Shown here one piece after another: positions 6,858-13,590 of a stretch of DNA of 13,590 bases. How positions within the stretch are numbered: position 1 is the first letter of the stretch; each line of letters starts with the position of its first letter. The position numbers and the translations under genes were made by a program. Source of the DNA: Gemmatimonadales bacterium UBA2975 (GTDB lineage: Bacteria; Gemmatimonadota; Gemmatimonadetes; Longimicrobiales; Gaopeijiaceae); assembly GCA_002348265.1 (NCBI GenBank), contig DEAT01000014.1, positions 1-13,590 on the forward strand. Reading direction: 5' to 3'. The notes beneath the pieces are model-generated. The model was not told the origin of the DNA. It ran no database searches and saw only the letters and a list, made by a program, of their open reading frames with translations.

Positions 6858-8123
6858 ATGTTGCTACTCCATCTAGCACGTAAGTCGCTCACCAACCGGC
6901 TCCTGACGACTTCGCTCACAGCTCTTTCAATAGCGTTCAGCGTAGCCTTGCTAGTCGGTGTCGAAAACGTTCGAACAGGGATGAGAGAGAGCTTCTCCAA
7001 CACTGTGAGTGGGACCGATCTAGTTGTAGGGTCGCGTGGCGGCACCATTCAGCTAATGCTCTATGCGGTATTCGGGATGGGTTCACCTGTAGCAAACATA
7101 TCCCACGATACGTGGAAGGAATGGGATGAACACCCGGCTGTTTCGTGGACTATCCCATACGCGCTAGGTGATAGCCACCGAGGCTTTCGTGTAATCGGTA
7201 CGAATGATTCCTTCTACGAGCATTACAAATATCGCGGGGGACAGCCGATTGCCTTGGCAGAGGGACGAGCCGCGCAATCAGTATTCGATGTAGTTCTAGG
7301 GGCTCAGGTCGCTGAGCGGCTCGGGTATGCCTTGGGGGACCGAATCTCCGTGACTCACGGGATGAGTGCAGTCGGCTTCATGAACCACGACGAGATGCCA
7401 TTCGAAGTCGTTGGGGTATTGGAGAAAACTTTCACACCAGTCGATAGGGCGATCTACGTGACGCTAGAAGGTGTCACCGCCATCCATATGGGTTGGGAAT
7501 CGGGTGGCCCACCCATGCCCGGCGACGAGATATCGGCAGCAGATGTCCTCGCAATGGAGGAAGTTCCGGTTTCACAGATCACCTCCTTCTTCTTGGGAGC
7601 TGAATCCAGAGCATATACTCTGCAACTGCAACGTGACATCTCAACGAGTGAAGATGAACCCCTCACGGCGGTGATTCCCGGCGTAGCACTCTCCGAGATG
7701 TGGCGTGGTATTGGGTACGCGGAAGATGGTCTTCTTGTGATCTCAGGATTCGTTGTCTTAGTCGGCCTCTTGGGAATGCTCGTATCGATCTATACCTCCC
7801 TAGACGCCAGACGCAGAGAAATGGCTATTCTTCGCGCTCTAGGAGCCGGGCCACGTCGGATAGTTTCCCTTCTGGTTCTTGAGGCTGGAACACTTTCAAT
7901 TATCGGTGCCCTCTTAGGTGTCGCATTCGTCTACGTGGGCCTCGCAGCTCTGCAACCTTGGCTGGAAGGCCAATTCGGATTGCAGGTCCCGATACAGGCC
8001 CTAGACGGGATGCAGTTGATGTACATCGGGACTGTTATCGCTCTGGGCTTTGTCGCGGGCCTAGTACCGGCTCTAAAAGCTTACAGGACCGCGTTGCACG
8101 ACGGGTTATCCGTCCGCATCTGA
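6858..8123 (+). CDS. ABC transporter permease, FtsX/MacB type
   Basis: This 421-aa membrane protein has four predicted transmembrane helices (about 18-36, 290-313, 338-362 and 387-406). A large extracytoplasmic domain (about 40-285) lies between the first two, the standard FtsX/MacB layout. The coupling segment RRREMAILRALGA (318-330) contacts the ATPase. The start of the periplasmic domain, GTDLVVGSRGGTIQ (52-65), resembles permeases of DUF3299-linked clusters. The ATG is 2 bp after the ATPase stop, with GGAG about 9 nt upstream. It presumably forms the transporter dimer with the ATPase and acts on ZrgA-like or DUF3299 partners. The domain holds several His residues (for example H167, H177, H210), but no obvious metal motif. 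The stop overlaps the next start (TGATG). Confidence 0.9.
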   Translation: MLLLHLARKSLTNRLLTTSLTALSIAFSVALLVGVENVRTGMRESFSNTVSGTDLVVGSRGGTIQLMLYAVFGMGSPVANISHDTWKEWDEHPAVSWTIPYALGDSHRGFRVIGTNDSFYEHYKYRGGQPIALAEGRAAQSVFDVVLGAQVAERLGYALGDRISVTHGMSAVGFMNHDEMPFEVVGVLEKTFTPVDRAIYVTLEGVTAIHMGWESGGPPMPGDEISAADVLAMEEVPVSQITSFFLGAESRAYTLQLQRDISTSEDEPLTAVIPGVALSEMWRGIGYAEDGLLVISGFVVLVGLLGMLVSIYTSLDARRREMAILRALGAGPRRIVSLLVLEAGTLSIIGALLGVAFVYVGLAALQPWLEGQFGLQVPIQALDGMQLMYIGTVIALGFVAGLVPALKAYRTALHDGLSVRI

Positions 8124-8773
8124 TGAGGCACGGTCGAGAGGCCGAGGCGCCCATCTTCGCCGTCCTCACATTATTGACGTTAGCAGCAGGGCCGAGATTA
8201 GCGTCAGCACAAAACGCCGTAGTTCAAAAGCTTGAGATTTCAGAAGACTTGGGGTGGTCGGTCGGGGACGCAGAAGCGCCCCTCACTGTAGTAGAATTCA
8301 CCGACATATCTTGTCCGTACTGCTCAAGCTTCTACAACGGAACCCGTGCCTCTCTTCAAGCTGAATTCGTAGAAGGAGGCAAGGTACGATGGATTACGCT
8401 GAGCTACGTATCTGGCCTGTACCCCAACTCTGAAGCCCTATTCCTAGGTCTAGAATGTGCGGGACGTCAGGAGCGATACGATGACTTTTTGAGGATCGCA
8501 TACCTGGATCGGGAAAGTTGGATTAGTGCCAACAGAGATGGGGTGGAGACCGTTCTAGAAAGCTTGGCTGACCAGGTCAGTCTCGATCGAGCCACATTCC
8601 ACTCGTGTCGAGCTGATCCCTCGATTAGGGAGCGTTTAAAGGAGATCGTTACACTCAGCCGGGAAGTAGGGGTTCGCGGAACTCCCACTTGGTTTGTAGA
8701 TGGCTTTCTGGTGATGGGGGACCTCCCGCATGGGTTCGCTCGCCACTTCATCACGTCACGACTAAGTGGTTAG
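8123..8773 (+). CDS. DsbA-like thiol oxidoreductase, exported
   Basis: This 216-aa thioredoxin-fold protein has a signal peptide (1-30, ending RLASAQ). The active site CPYC is at 64-67 (FTDISCPYCSSF) and the cis-proline loop VRGTPTWF at 184-191. The helical insertion between them is typical of DsbA/BdbD-like proteins, and extra cysteines C111 and C162 lie within it. It should oxidise or isomerise periplasmic disulfides. The ATG at 8123 overlaps the permease stop by 1 nt (TGATG), so it is co-translated with the transporter. The reading frame is open much further upstream, to 7958, but starts there would lie inside the permease and lack a signal peptide. Possible clients in the locus are ZrgA C123-C160 or the DUF3299 Cys (inference). 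This gene is not a standard part of the Vibrio zrg cluster as I know it. Confidence 0.85.
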   Translation: MRHGREAEAPIFAVLTLLTLAAGPRLASAQNAVVQKLEISEDLGWSVGDAEAPLTVVEFTDISCPYCSSFYNGTRASLQAEFVEGGKVRWITLSYVSGLYPNSEALFLGLECAGRQERYDDFLRIAYLDRESWISANRDGVETVLESLADQVSLDRATFHSCRADPSIRERLKEIVTLSREVGVRGTPTWFVDGFLVMGDLPHGFARHFITSRLSG

Positions 8774-8916
8774 CCCTCTACTAATAGGCTGATAGATCGA
8801 GACACAGACGACTTAAGTGCCGAGAAAAGTCTTGGGTGATGGTTCGTGAACTGGAGGCTTAATGAGAATGTGTTATCTTTAAGGGAATCTCGTCCTCATG
8901 AAGCTTAGTCCCTTCC

Positions 8917-9342
8917 ATGCCCCAACTAACCTCCCTCACGAATCAAGGATCAAGGATCGCCGCCTGCGCAGCAGCAGGGTGCGGCGTCCACTGCGCTCTG
9001 TCGCCGATCCTGATTCCGATAATGCCCATGCTAGGGGTATCACAGGGTGTGGAGAGAGGAGCCCTTGTAGCCACATTTCTTCTTGGTGCTCTCATGCTCG
9101 GACTAGGGCCAGGCAGATCCTATGCGTCCATTTTAACGGTCTTCGCGATTGGTGCTTTTACCTGGGCTGCTTCACTCGCTGGGCTTTTCACTCCGTTACC
9201 TGAACCACTTACCTCGGCCCTTGGCAGCCTGCTAATGGCCGGTGCACTTTTCGAAAGCGTGCGACGATGCGCACCGGCTCAATGTGAGAGATGCGATACT
9301 GGTCTTCATGCAGATATGGCAGACCAAGGTTCACCAAACTAG
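8917..9342 (+). CDS. MerC-domain membrane protein
   Basis: This 141-aa protein has about four hydrophobic helices (roughly 12-40, 47-65, 69-91 and 97-113). The MerC hallmark GCGVHCALSP is at 21-30, with a CxxxC pair (C22, C26) plus His25 at the start of the first helix. MerC proteins move mercury in mer operons, but MerC-domain proteins elsewhere often sit beside Fur-family genes and are thought to handle other soft metals. The tail is unusually thiol-rich (C118, C123, C126, H131), which could bind metal at the membrane surface. There is no merA or merR nearby, so zinc or a related metal is more likely than mercury detoxification. ATG 8917 is the first in-frame start after a TGA near 8900; no Shine-Dalgarno is visible. 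It lies 143 bp after the DsbA-like gene and 77 bp before the Fur-family gene. Confidence 0.75.
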   Translation: MPQLTSLTNQGSRIAACAAAGCGVHCALSPILIPIMPMLGVSQGVERGALVATFLLGALMLGLGPGRSYASILTVFAIGAFTWAASLAGLFTPLPEPLTSALGSLLMAGALFESVRRCAPAQCERCDTGLHADMADQGSPN

Positions 9343-9419
9343 GATTAGGTAATGTTAGTCCGGTAGACACCAGCCATTCTGGCGGAGAACACCACAACAA
9401 TTAAGAGACTCAACTTTAA

Positions 9420-9788
9420 ATGCAGCGAGACACAAGACAGCGTCGCGCGATTCGCCGTGTCTTCATGGACTGTGGACGTCCCCTTACGCCGGAACAGATT
9501 CTTCAAGCTGGGCAGAACATAGTTCCATCCCTGGGTCTTGCTACGGTATACAGGACCGTGAAAGCTCTAGCACTAGAGGGATGGTTAGCGGAGGTCGAGC
9601 TTCCGGGTGGAGTTCTCCGGTACGAAATAGCGGAGAGACCACACCATCATCACTTTCTCTGTCGATCATGTGATCAAGCGTTCGACATACCCCAGTGCCC
9701 GGAAACAGTCGAAGAGATAGCGCCCGAGGGATTTGAGGTAGAAAGTCACGAAATCATCCTCTTCGGACGCTGCGTCGCCTGCGCCTGA
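9420..9788 (+). CDS. Fur-family metalloregulator, probable zinc sensor
   Basis: This 122-aa protein is on the short side for the family. The winged helix-turn-helix covers about 1-70, with recognition segment LGLATVYRTVKAL (38-50). The C-terminal dimerisation and metal domain begins with RPHHHHFLCRSC (73-84) and ends CVAC (118-121). The two CxxC pairs (C81/C84 and C118/C121) form the structural zinc site of Fur/Zur/PerR proteins. H75-H78, D89 and H110 are candidates for the sensing site. With a ZrgA-like transporter and MerC next door, a Zur-like role repressing uptake genes when zinc is plentiful is the most economical reading. Iron or peroxide sensing cannot be excluded from sequence. The Shine-Dalgarno is weak (AAGAGA about 12 nt before the ATG). 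Confidence 0.85.
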   Translation: MQRDTRQRRAIRRVFMDCGRPLTPEQILQAGQNIVPSLGLATVYRTVKALALEGWLAEVELPGGVLRYEIAERPHHHHFLCRSCDQAFDIPQCPETVEEIAPEGFEVESHEIILFGRCVACA

Positions 9789-9837
9789 ATCCGAGTCTCG
9801 AAGGATTCTAATCCTCAGACAGTAGGCCTCGGTCACT

Positions 9838-10419
9838 ATGGATCGTCGACTTATCGTGAGGTGGGTGGAGCGCCTACTCCTTACAGCACTTACAGTTTTT
9901 GCTCTATACCGTTTGGGACCGCAGCTCCAAGCATGGACTGGTGTAGGACCTGACCTCGGCCGCGCCCCTTCCTATTCTTTCACCGCGCTCGACGGGTCTT
10001 CGATAGATTCGGATTCCCTACTGGGAAAGGTTGTCGTCCTGAATTTTTGGGCCACTTGGTGCGGTCCATGCAAACTTGAGATGCCCGCTCTTCAGCGGTT
10101 GCACTCCGAAAGATCTAAGAACGGTGCACTAGTCCTAGGGCTCGCGACCGACATCGGAAGTTCCGAAGCTATAACCGAGTTTTTGGATAACCGGGGCATC
10201 ACGTATCCTGTAGGAAGAGCTACCAATCCCCACAGGGCTTCCTTCGGTGGCATAAACGCCATCCCCACTACGTTTATAATCGACCGCAACGGAGTCGTGC
10301 AACATCGAGTGATCGGGTATTTCGCACCACCCGCCATGCGAGCGGCGATTGACCGTCTACTTTCTGATAGCTCCTCGGTCCGGTCAGACTCTAGTGCCGA
10401 AACAATCTCCTACCGGTGA
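9838..10419 (+). CDS. TlpA/ResA-like membrane-anchored thioredoxin
   Basis: This 193-aa protein has an N-terminal anchor (about 8-28) and an extracytoplasmic thioredoxin domain (about 43-176). The active site is WCGPC at 74-78 (FWATWCGPCKLEMP), and the cis-Pro is P143 in NAIPTTFIID. TlpA/ResA proteins reduce periplasmic disulfides, for example in apocytochrome c or copper-protein assembly, and typically draw electrons from CcdA/DsbD, neither of which is in this window. It follows the Fur-family gene by 49 bp and may be co-transcribed. It would be a reducing counterpart to the DsbA-like oxidase at 8123 (inference). A low-complexity Ser/Arg/Asp tail (176-193) is encoded by DNA that overlaps the end of convergent purH by 29 bp. 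There is no clear Shine-Dalgarno at ATG 9838. Confidence 0.85.
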   Translation: MDRRLIVRWVERLLLTALTVFALYRLGPQLQAWTGVGPDLGRAPSYSFTALDGSSIDSDSLLGKVVVLNFWATWCGPCKLEMPALQRLHSERSKNGALVLGLATDIGSSEAITEFLDNRGITYPVGRATNPHRASFGGINAIPTTFIIDRNGVVQHRVIGYFAPPAMRAAIDRLLSDSSSVRSDSSAETISYR

Positions 10420-11980
10420 ACACCATAGCGATGCCATGCTCGTCCGCGGCATCGATTACCTCATCATCACGGACTGAGCCACCCGGTTGGATGACGGCTC
10501 TTACTCCAGCCGCAGCCGCAGCTTCTATACCATCCCTGAATGGGAAGAAGGCATCTGAAGCGAGTACCGCCCCAGAAAGACCGAGCCCCGCATCACCAGC
10601 CTTCCTAACGGCAATTCTGGACGAGTCTACCCGGCTCATCTGACCCGCCCCAATGCCCAGCACGCCTCCGTCTTTGGCGATTAGAATGGCGTTCGATTTG
10701 ACACCGAAAATTGCCGCCCAAGCGAACCGTAGGTCATCCCACTCTTCTTCTGACGGGTGACGCTCGGTAACAATCTGCCAAGACTCGTCAATCTCCCCGT
10801 AAAACGGAGGAATGGGAGGGCTTTGAGCCAGGACACCACCATAAACGCTCCTCACAAGCAGCGGTTCGGGTTGGTGGCCATAATCCGCGAGAAAAGAAGA
10901 GGCCGAGCCCTTTGGGAAGGTCATAATTCGGATGTTTTTTTTCTCGGTCAACTTCCCGATCGCGTCATCCGAAAAGTCCGGTGCTACGAGACACTCAATG
11001 AACAGTTTCGACATCAACTCCGCCGTCCCTCCATCCACAGGACGGTTTACCGCAATTACAGAACCAAACGCACTTACGGGATCAGTAGCTAGGGCACGTT
11101 TGTACGCTTCAGCCAGCGAGTCACCCACTCCAAGTCCACACGGAGTAGTGTGCTTGATGATCGCAACCGTTGGACGTGGCGATTTAGCGAAAGGAGACAG
11201 ACTCAGTAACGCACCATCCAAATCAAGAATATTGTTATACGAGAGATCTTTTCCGTGGTGCTTTTCTAACGCCGAAATACCGACGGCTCGTTCTCCAACA
11301 TAGAAGGCTGCGCTCTGATCCGGATTTTCTCCGTATCTCAGCATATGCAGGCGCGACAGTGAGGTTTTCAGGTGTTCTCCCAAGATTTCTCCGCTTCTCT
11401 CTTCAACGCTACGATCAAGTAGATACGAGGCGACAGCGGAGTCGTAATCGCTGACATGCTGGAACACTTTTGCCGCAAGCCTACGACGAAAACCCGGGCC
11501 TTCCTTACCGTCTATGGCATCGATCACATCGCCATAGTCGGTCGGGTCAACCACCACCCAAACGTCCTTGTGACTCTTGGCGGCCGCGCGAATCATCGTA
11601 GGGCCACCTATGTCGACCTTCTCCATGGCTACTTCGACCGAGACGTTCCCGGAGGCTACAGTCTCACGAAAGGGGTAAAGATTCACCGCGACTAGGTCGA
11701 TCGGACCGTAACCGTGCTCGTTTAGAGCGGCCATATCCTCAGGATTGGCGCGCCGGGCGAGCAGGCCTGCATGAATTGCCGGGTGGAGTGTCTTAACCCG
11801 CCCGTCCATCATCTCAGGGTGTCTCGTCACATCAGACACTGAAGTTACTTCTACCCCTCCCTCTCTAAGGGCCCTAGCGGTTCCCCCAGTCGACAAGATT
11901 TCCCAACCCCGTTCTTGGAGAGCGCGACCAAATGCCACAGCGCCATTCTTGTTGGACACGCTAATGAGCGCGCGCTTCAT
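10391..11980 (-). CDS. purH: Bifunctional AICAR transformylase/IMP cyclohydrolase
   Basis: This 529-aa cytosolic enzyme catalyses the last two steps of de novo purine synthesis: formylation of AICAR with 10-formyl-THF, then cyclisation to IMP. The N-terminal MGS-like cyclohydrolase domain (1 to about 195) starts RALISVSNKNG and carries DGRVKTLHPAIHAGLLAR (59-76) and KVDIGGPTMIRAAAK (121-135). The transformylase domain carries RYGENPDQ (215-222) and KHTTPCG (276-282), where Lys-His are the catalytic pair and TT replaces the more common NP-adjacent residues. Length and the ending VFTGRRLFRH are normal, so the gene is intact. The ATG overlaps the purN stop by 4 nt (ATGA), giving coupled translation. 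The 3' end runs 29 bp into the antisense of the thioredoxin gene, with no room for a separate terminator. Confidence 0.97.
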   Translation of the reverse strand: MKRALISVSNKNGAVAFGRALQERGWEILSTGGTARALREGGVEVTSVSDVTRHPEMMDGRVKTLHPAIHAGLLARRANPEDMAALNEHGYGPIDLVAVNLYPFRETVASGNVSVEVAMEKVDIGGPTMIRAAAKSHKDVWVVVDPTDYGDVIDAIDGKEGPGFRRRLAAKVFQHVSDYDSAVASYLLDRSVEERSGEILGEHLKTSLSRLHMLRYGENPDQSAAFYVGERAVGISALEKHHGKDLSYNNILDLDGALLSLSPFAKSPRPTVAIIKHTTPCGLGVGDSLAEAYKRALATDPVSAFGSVIAVNRPVDGGTAELMSKLFIECLVAPDFSDDAIGKLTEKKNIRIMTFPKGSASSFLADYGHQPEPLLVRSVYGGVLAQSPPIPPFYGEIDESWQIVTERHPSEEEWDDLRFAWAAIFGVKSNAILIAKDGGVLGIGAGQMSRVDSSRIAVRKAGDAGLGLSGAVLASDAFFPFRDGIEAAAAAGVRAVIQPGGSVRDDEVIDAADEHGIAMVFTGRRLFRH

Positions 11981-12681
11981 TGGATTTCCTCGGTCAGTTT
12001 TATGGAAGTAGAAGATTTACGACGATGCTCTTCGAACGAGTTCTTTACATCAACATCGACCATCCGCACCGGCCTTGTGTCAGCGATAAGCGCATCACAA
12101 AGATGGTCGACCGCCGCGGGGTACAAACGATGTTCGATCTTAAGGACCTTGGCCGCGATCTCCTCTGCACTGTCCTCCGGACGCCGCGACATCCTCCACT
12201 GACCCAAAATCGCACCTTCGTCGTACAAGTCGCTGACAAAGTGAATCGTGGCACCGATCTTAGTCGATTCAGAGTCTGCAACGGCCCGGTGCACGTTCAT
12301 ACCATACATCCCCGGGCCGCCGAACTCTGGCAATAGTGCCGGGTGGATGTTCAGAATCCGTCCGGAGAAGCGACTCGTCACCTCTGACGGGACAAAACGC
12401 AGGTAACCAGCCAGAAGAACTATATCGATAGCGTGTTCATCAAGAACCCTCAGAGTATCTTGAGCGATTTCCGACATCTCTCGGCCTTTCGTCGGAATGA
12501 TATGAACAGGCACTCCCGCAGAGCGTGCCCTCCGCAACGCTCCGCCCTCACGGTTCATCACGAGTAGGTCAATCGACCACGCCCGATCACCGGAGGAAAC
12601 GTGATTAATAAGTGATTGAAAATTGCTTCCACCACCGGAAGCGAAAACCGCCACCCTAAACGGTCCCCGCCCCTGTGTCAC
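11977..12681 (-). CDS. purN: Phosphoribosylglycinamide formyltransferase
   Basis: This 234-aa cytosolic enzyme transfers formyl from 10-formyl-THF to GAR, the third step of purine synthesis. The phosphate-binding loop FASGGGSNF is at 13-21, NIHPALLPEF at 111-120 (catalytic N111 and H113), and HFVSDLYDEGAI at 147-158 with catalytic D154. All catalytic residues are kept. The C-terminus runs about 25 residues past the usual end (KNSFEEHRRKSSTSIKL region) and is charged and poorly conserved in look; it overlaps purH by 4 nt. The ATG overlaps the stop of the MBL-fold gene by 4 nt as well, so the three genes form one tightly coupled operon. Confidence 0.95.
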   Translation of the reverse strand: MTQGRGPFRVAVFASGGGSNFQSLINHVSSGDRAWSIDLLVMNREGGALRRARSAGVPVHIIPTKGREMSEIAQDTLRVLDEHAIDIVLLAGYLRFVPSEVTSRFSGRILNIHPALLPEFGGPGMYGMNVHRAVADSESTKIGATIHFVSDLYDEGAILGQWRMSRRPEDSAEEIAAKVLKIEHRLYPAAVDHLCDALIADTRPVRMVDVDVKNSFEEHRRKSSTSIKLTEEIQ

Positions 12682-13331
12682 GCCAACTCACCACTGCGGC
12701 GCGGAGCTAAAAACGGGTTTGTGTCTCGTTCTTGTCCTACCGATGTAGCCGGACCGTGCCCAGGAAACAGGATCGTCTCGTCCGGAAGTGAGAGAATCTC
12801 CCGCCGGATAGACGCCATGAGCGTTTCAAAACTCCCTCCGGGGAGGTCTGTTCGACCGATAGAACCCTGGAAAACTACATCTCCCACCAATGCAAGTGAT
12901 TTCGGTCGGGAAACGAAGATCACATGTCCGGGTGAGTGACCGGGGGCGAACAAAACTTCGAACGCACAATCCCCGAATTGAAAAGATTCTCCTGGAATGA
13001 GTTCGTCAGTCGGCTCGGGTTGAGGCTCAGCCGTCAGACCGAACATGGCAGCCTGCCTATGCACGCCCCGATAGAGACTCAACTCATCCGGATGCAGCCA
13101 TATGGGTACGCCCGGATGTCGAGCGCGAACATCAGATACCCCTTCTACGTGATCGAGATGGGCATGGGTTAGAAGAACAGCCTGCAGATCTAAATCATTT
13201 TCCTCAATCGCGCTCACGAGCGTTGTCGCTCCGGCACCTGGATCTACGGCGACGCAAGCGGATGTGGTTTGGCAGATCACTAGGTAAGCGTTCTGGCCGA
13301 ACCCTCCTCCGGTGAAGGTCCGGATTTGCAA
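12678..13331 (-). CDS. MBL-fold metallohydrolase, glyoxalase II-like
   Basis: This 217-aa cytosolic metallo-beta-lactamase-fold hydrolase carries the dinuclear metal motif THAHLDH (55-61), H132 and H136 in APGHSPGHV, D151 in LVGDVVF and H192 in FPGHG. The GRTDLPGGS segment (159-167) and short length place it with YcbL/GloB2-like proteins, which hydrolyse glutathione or other thioesters. The real substrate cannot be told from sequence. The start is TTG at 13329-13331, giving a normal family N-terminus (QIRTF.GGFGQNAYLV); no ATG occurs between it and the upstream in-frame stop. It begins 27 bp after the IscA-like gene and ends with a 4-nt overlap with purN. Confidence 0.9.
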   Translation of the reverse strand: MQIRTFTGGGFGQNAYLVICQTTSACVAVDPGAGATTLVSAIEENDLDLQAVLLTHAHLDHVEGVSDVRARHPGVPIWLHPDELSLYRGVHRQAAMFGLTAEPQPEPTDELIPGESFQFGDCAFEVLFAPGHSPGHVIFVSRPKSLALVGDVVFQGSIGRTDLPGGSFETLMASIRREILSLPDETILFPGHGPATSVGQERDTNPFLAPRRSGELA

Positions 13332-13358
13332 TGCTTTAAACCCAGCCGTCGAAGGTCA

Positions 13359-13590
13359 TCAGACCGTGAACGAACTCCCGCATCCGCAACCACCGGAAGC
13401 GTTGGGGTTTCTGAACGTAAACCCCTGACCCATCATCGAACTTACATAGTCGATCTCTACCCCATCCAGGTACTGTGCGCTAAAAGGATCTACAAACACT
13501 TTCACGCCACTGATGTCGAGTACCTCGTCGTCCGATTCCGGGGAGCCCTCAATGTTCAAGCCATATTGAAAACCAGAGCACCCACCTGGA
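13359..13590 (-). CDS. IscA/ErpA-type iron-sulfur cluster insertion protein (N-terminus missing)
   Basis: The C-terminal 76 residues or so are present, and the gene runs off the window edge. The first visible residues are PGGCSGFQYG, then VDPFSAQYLDGVEIDYV and the ending NPNASGGCGCGSSFTV. The three conserved cysteines of A-type carriers (the GGCSG Cys and the CGC pair) are all there. The family passes Fe-S clusters to apo-enzymes in the cytosol. The frame is open to the edge without an ATG. It is the most upstream visible gene of the minus-strand run into the MBL-fold gene and purNH. ErpA versus IscA cannot be decided from this part. Confidence 0.93.
   Translation of the reverse strand, partial: PGGCSGFQYGLNIEGSPESDDEVLDISGVKVFVDPFSAQYLDGVEIDYVSSMMGQGFTFRNPNASGGCGCGSSFTV

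Noticed and set aside
7958..8122. N-terminal extension of the DsbA-like gene inside the permease
   Set aside because: The extra residues are an alternate-frame reading of conserved permease sequence. The ATG at 8123 gives a proper signal peptide and a normal stop/start overlap.
8864..8877. GAGAAT-gt-GTTATC as a Fur/Zur-like box upstream of the MerC gene
   Set aside because: Only 4 of 6 arm positions are symmetric and the spacing is not the 7-1-7 or 9-1-9 pattern. It also does not match the TTCGAGCnnGAA motif found elsewhere.
8898..9203. A 101-codon frame starting just before the MerC gene
   Set aside because: It is an out-of-frame reading of the MerC gene; its Cys and Arg richness is a by-product of that frame.

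Overview
The window looks like a chromosomal segment of a diderm, moderate-GC bacterium. Several proteins carry Sec signal peptides and one carries a lipobox. The large periplasmic M20 and M28 metallopeptidases, the mixed GTG/TTG starts and weak Shine-Dalgarno sites would fit a Gemmatimonadota-like lineage, but that placement is inference from gene content and not a proven assignment. No transposase, integrase, CRISPR array or phage gene was seen.

Layout. At 1-63 is a possible C-terminal end of an upstream gene, followed by a very long inverted repeat (105-156). Nothing recognisable lies in 157-240. A tRNA-Ser(UGA) sits at 241-324 and faces a minus-strand pair (M20 peptidase then DUF3299 protein, 2528 to 388) across a second strong hairpin. 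An M28 glutamate-carboxypeptidase-like enzyme (2682-4823, +) is divergent from the M20 gene.

The centre (4886-8773) is a metal-uptake locus resembling the ZrgABCDE zinc system known in Vibrio. A His-rich DUF2796/ZrgA-like lipoprotein (minus) is divergent from a tightly packed plus-strand operon: DUF3299 protein, LolD/MacB-type ATPase, FtsX/MacB-type permease, DsbA-like thiol oxidoreductase. Next come a MerC-family membrane protein, a Fur-family repressor (probably a zinc sensor) and a membrane-anchored TlpA/ResA-like thioredoxin (8917-10419). The whole stretch reads as a zinc and thiol-redox homeostasis island. The two DUF3299 paralogs, one beside a Zn peptidase and one in the transporter operon, tie the two halves together.

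The right end (10391-13590, minus) is a compact housekeeping operon in transcription order: IscA/ErpA-type Fe-S protein (cut by the window edge), MBL-fold hydrolase, purN, purH. The last three overlap by 4 nt each at their junctions, and purH overlaps the tail of the thioredoxin gene.

Most notable observation: a 12-nt pattern TTCGAGCnnGAA occurs twice, 21 bp apart, in the zrgA/DUF3299 divergent promoter, and once more in the M20/M28 divergent promoter. It is a candidate operator linking both DUF3299 loci into one regulon.
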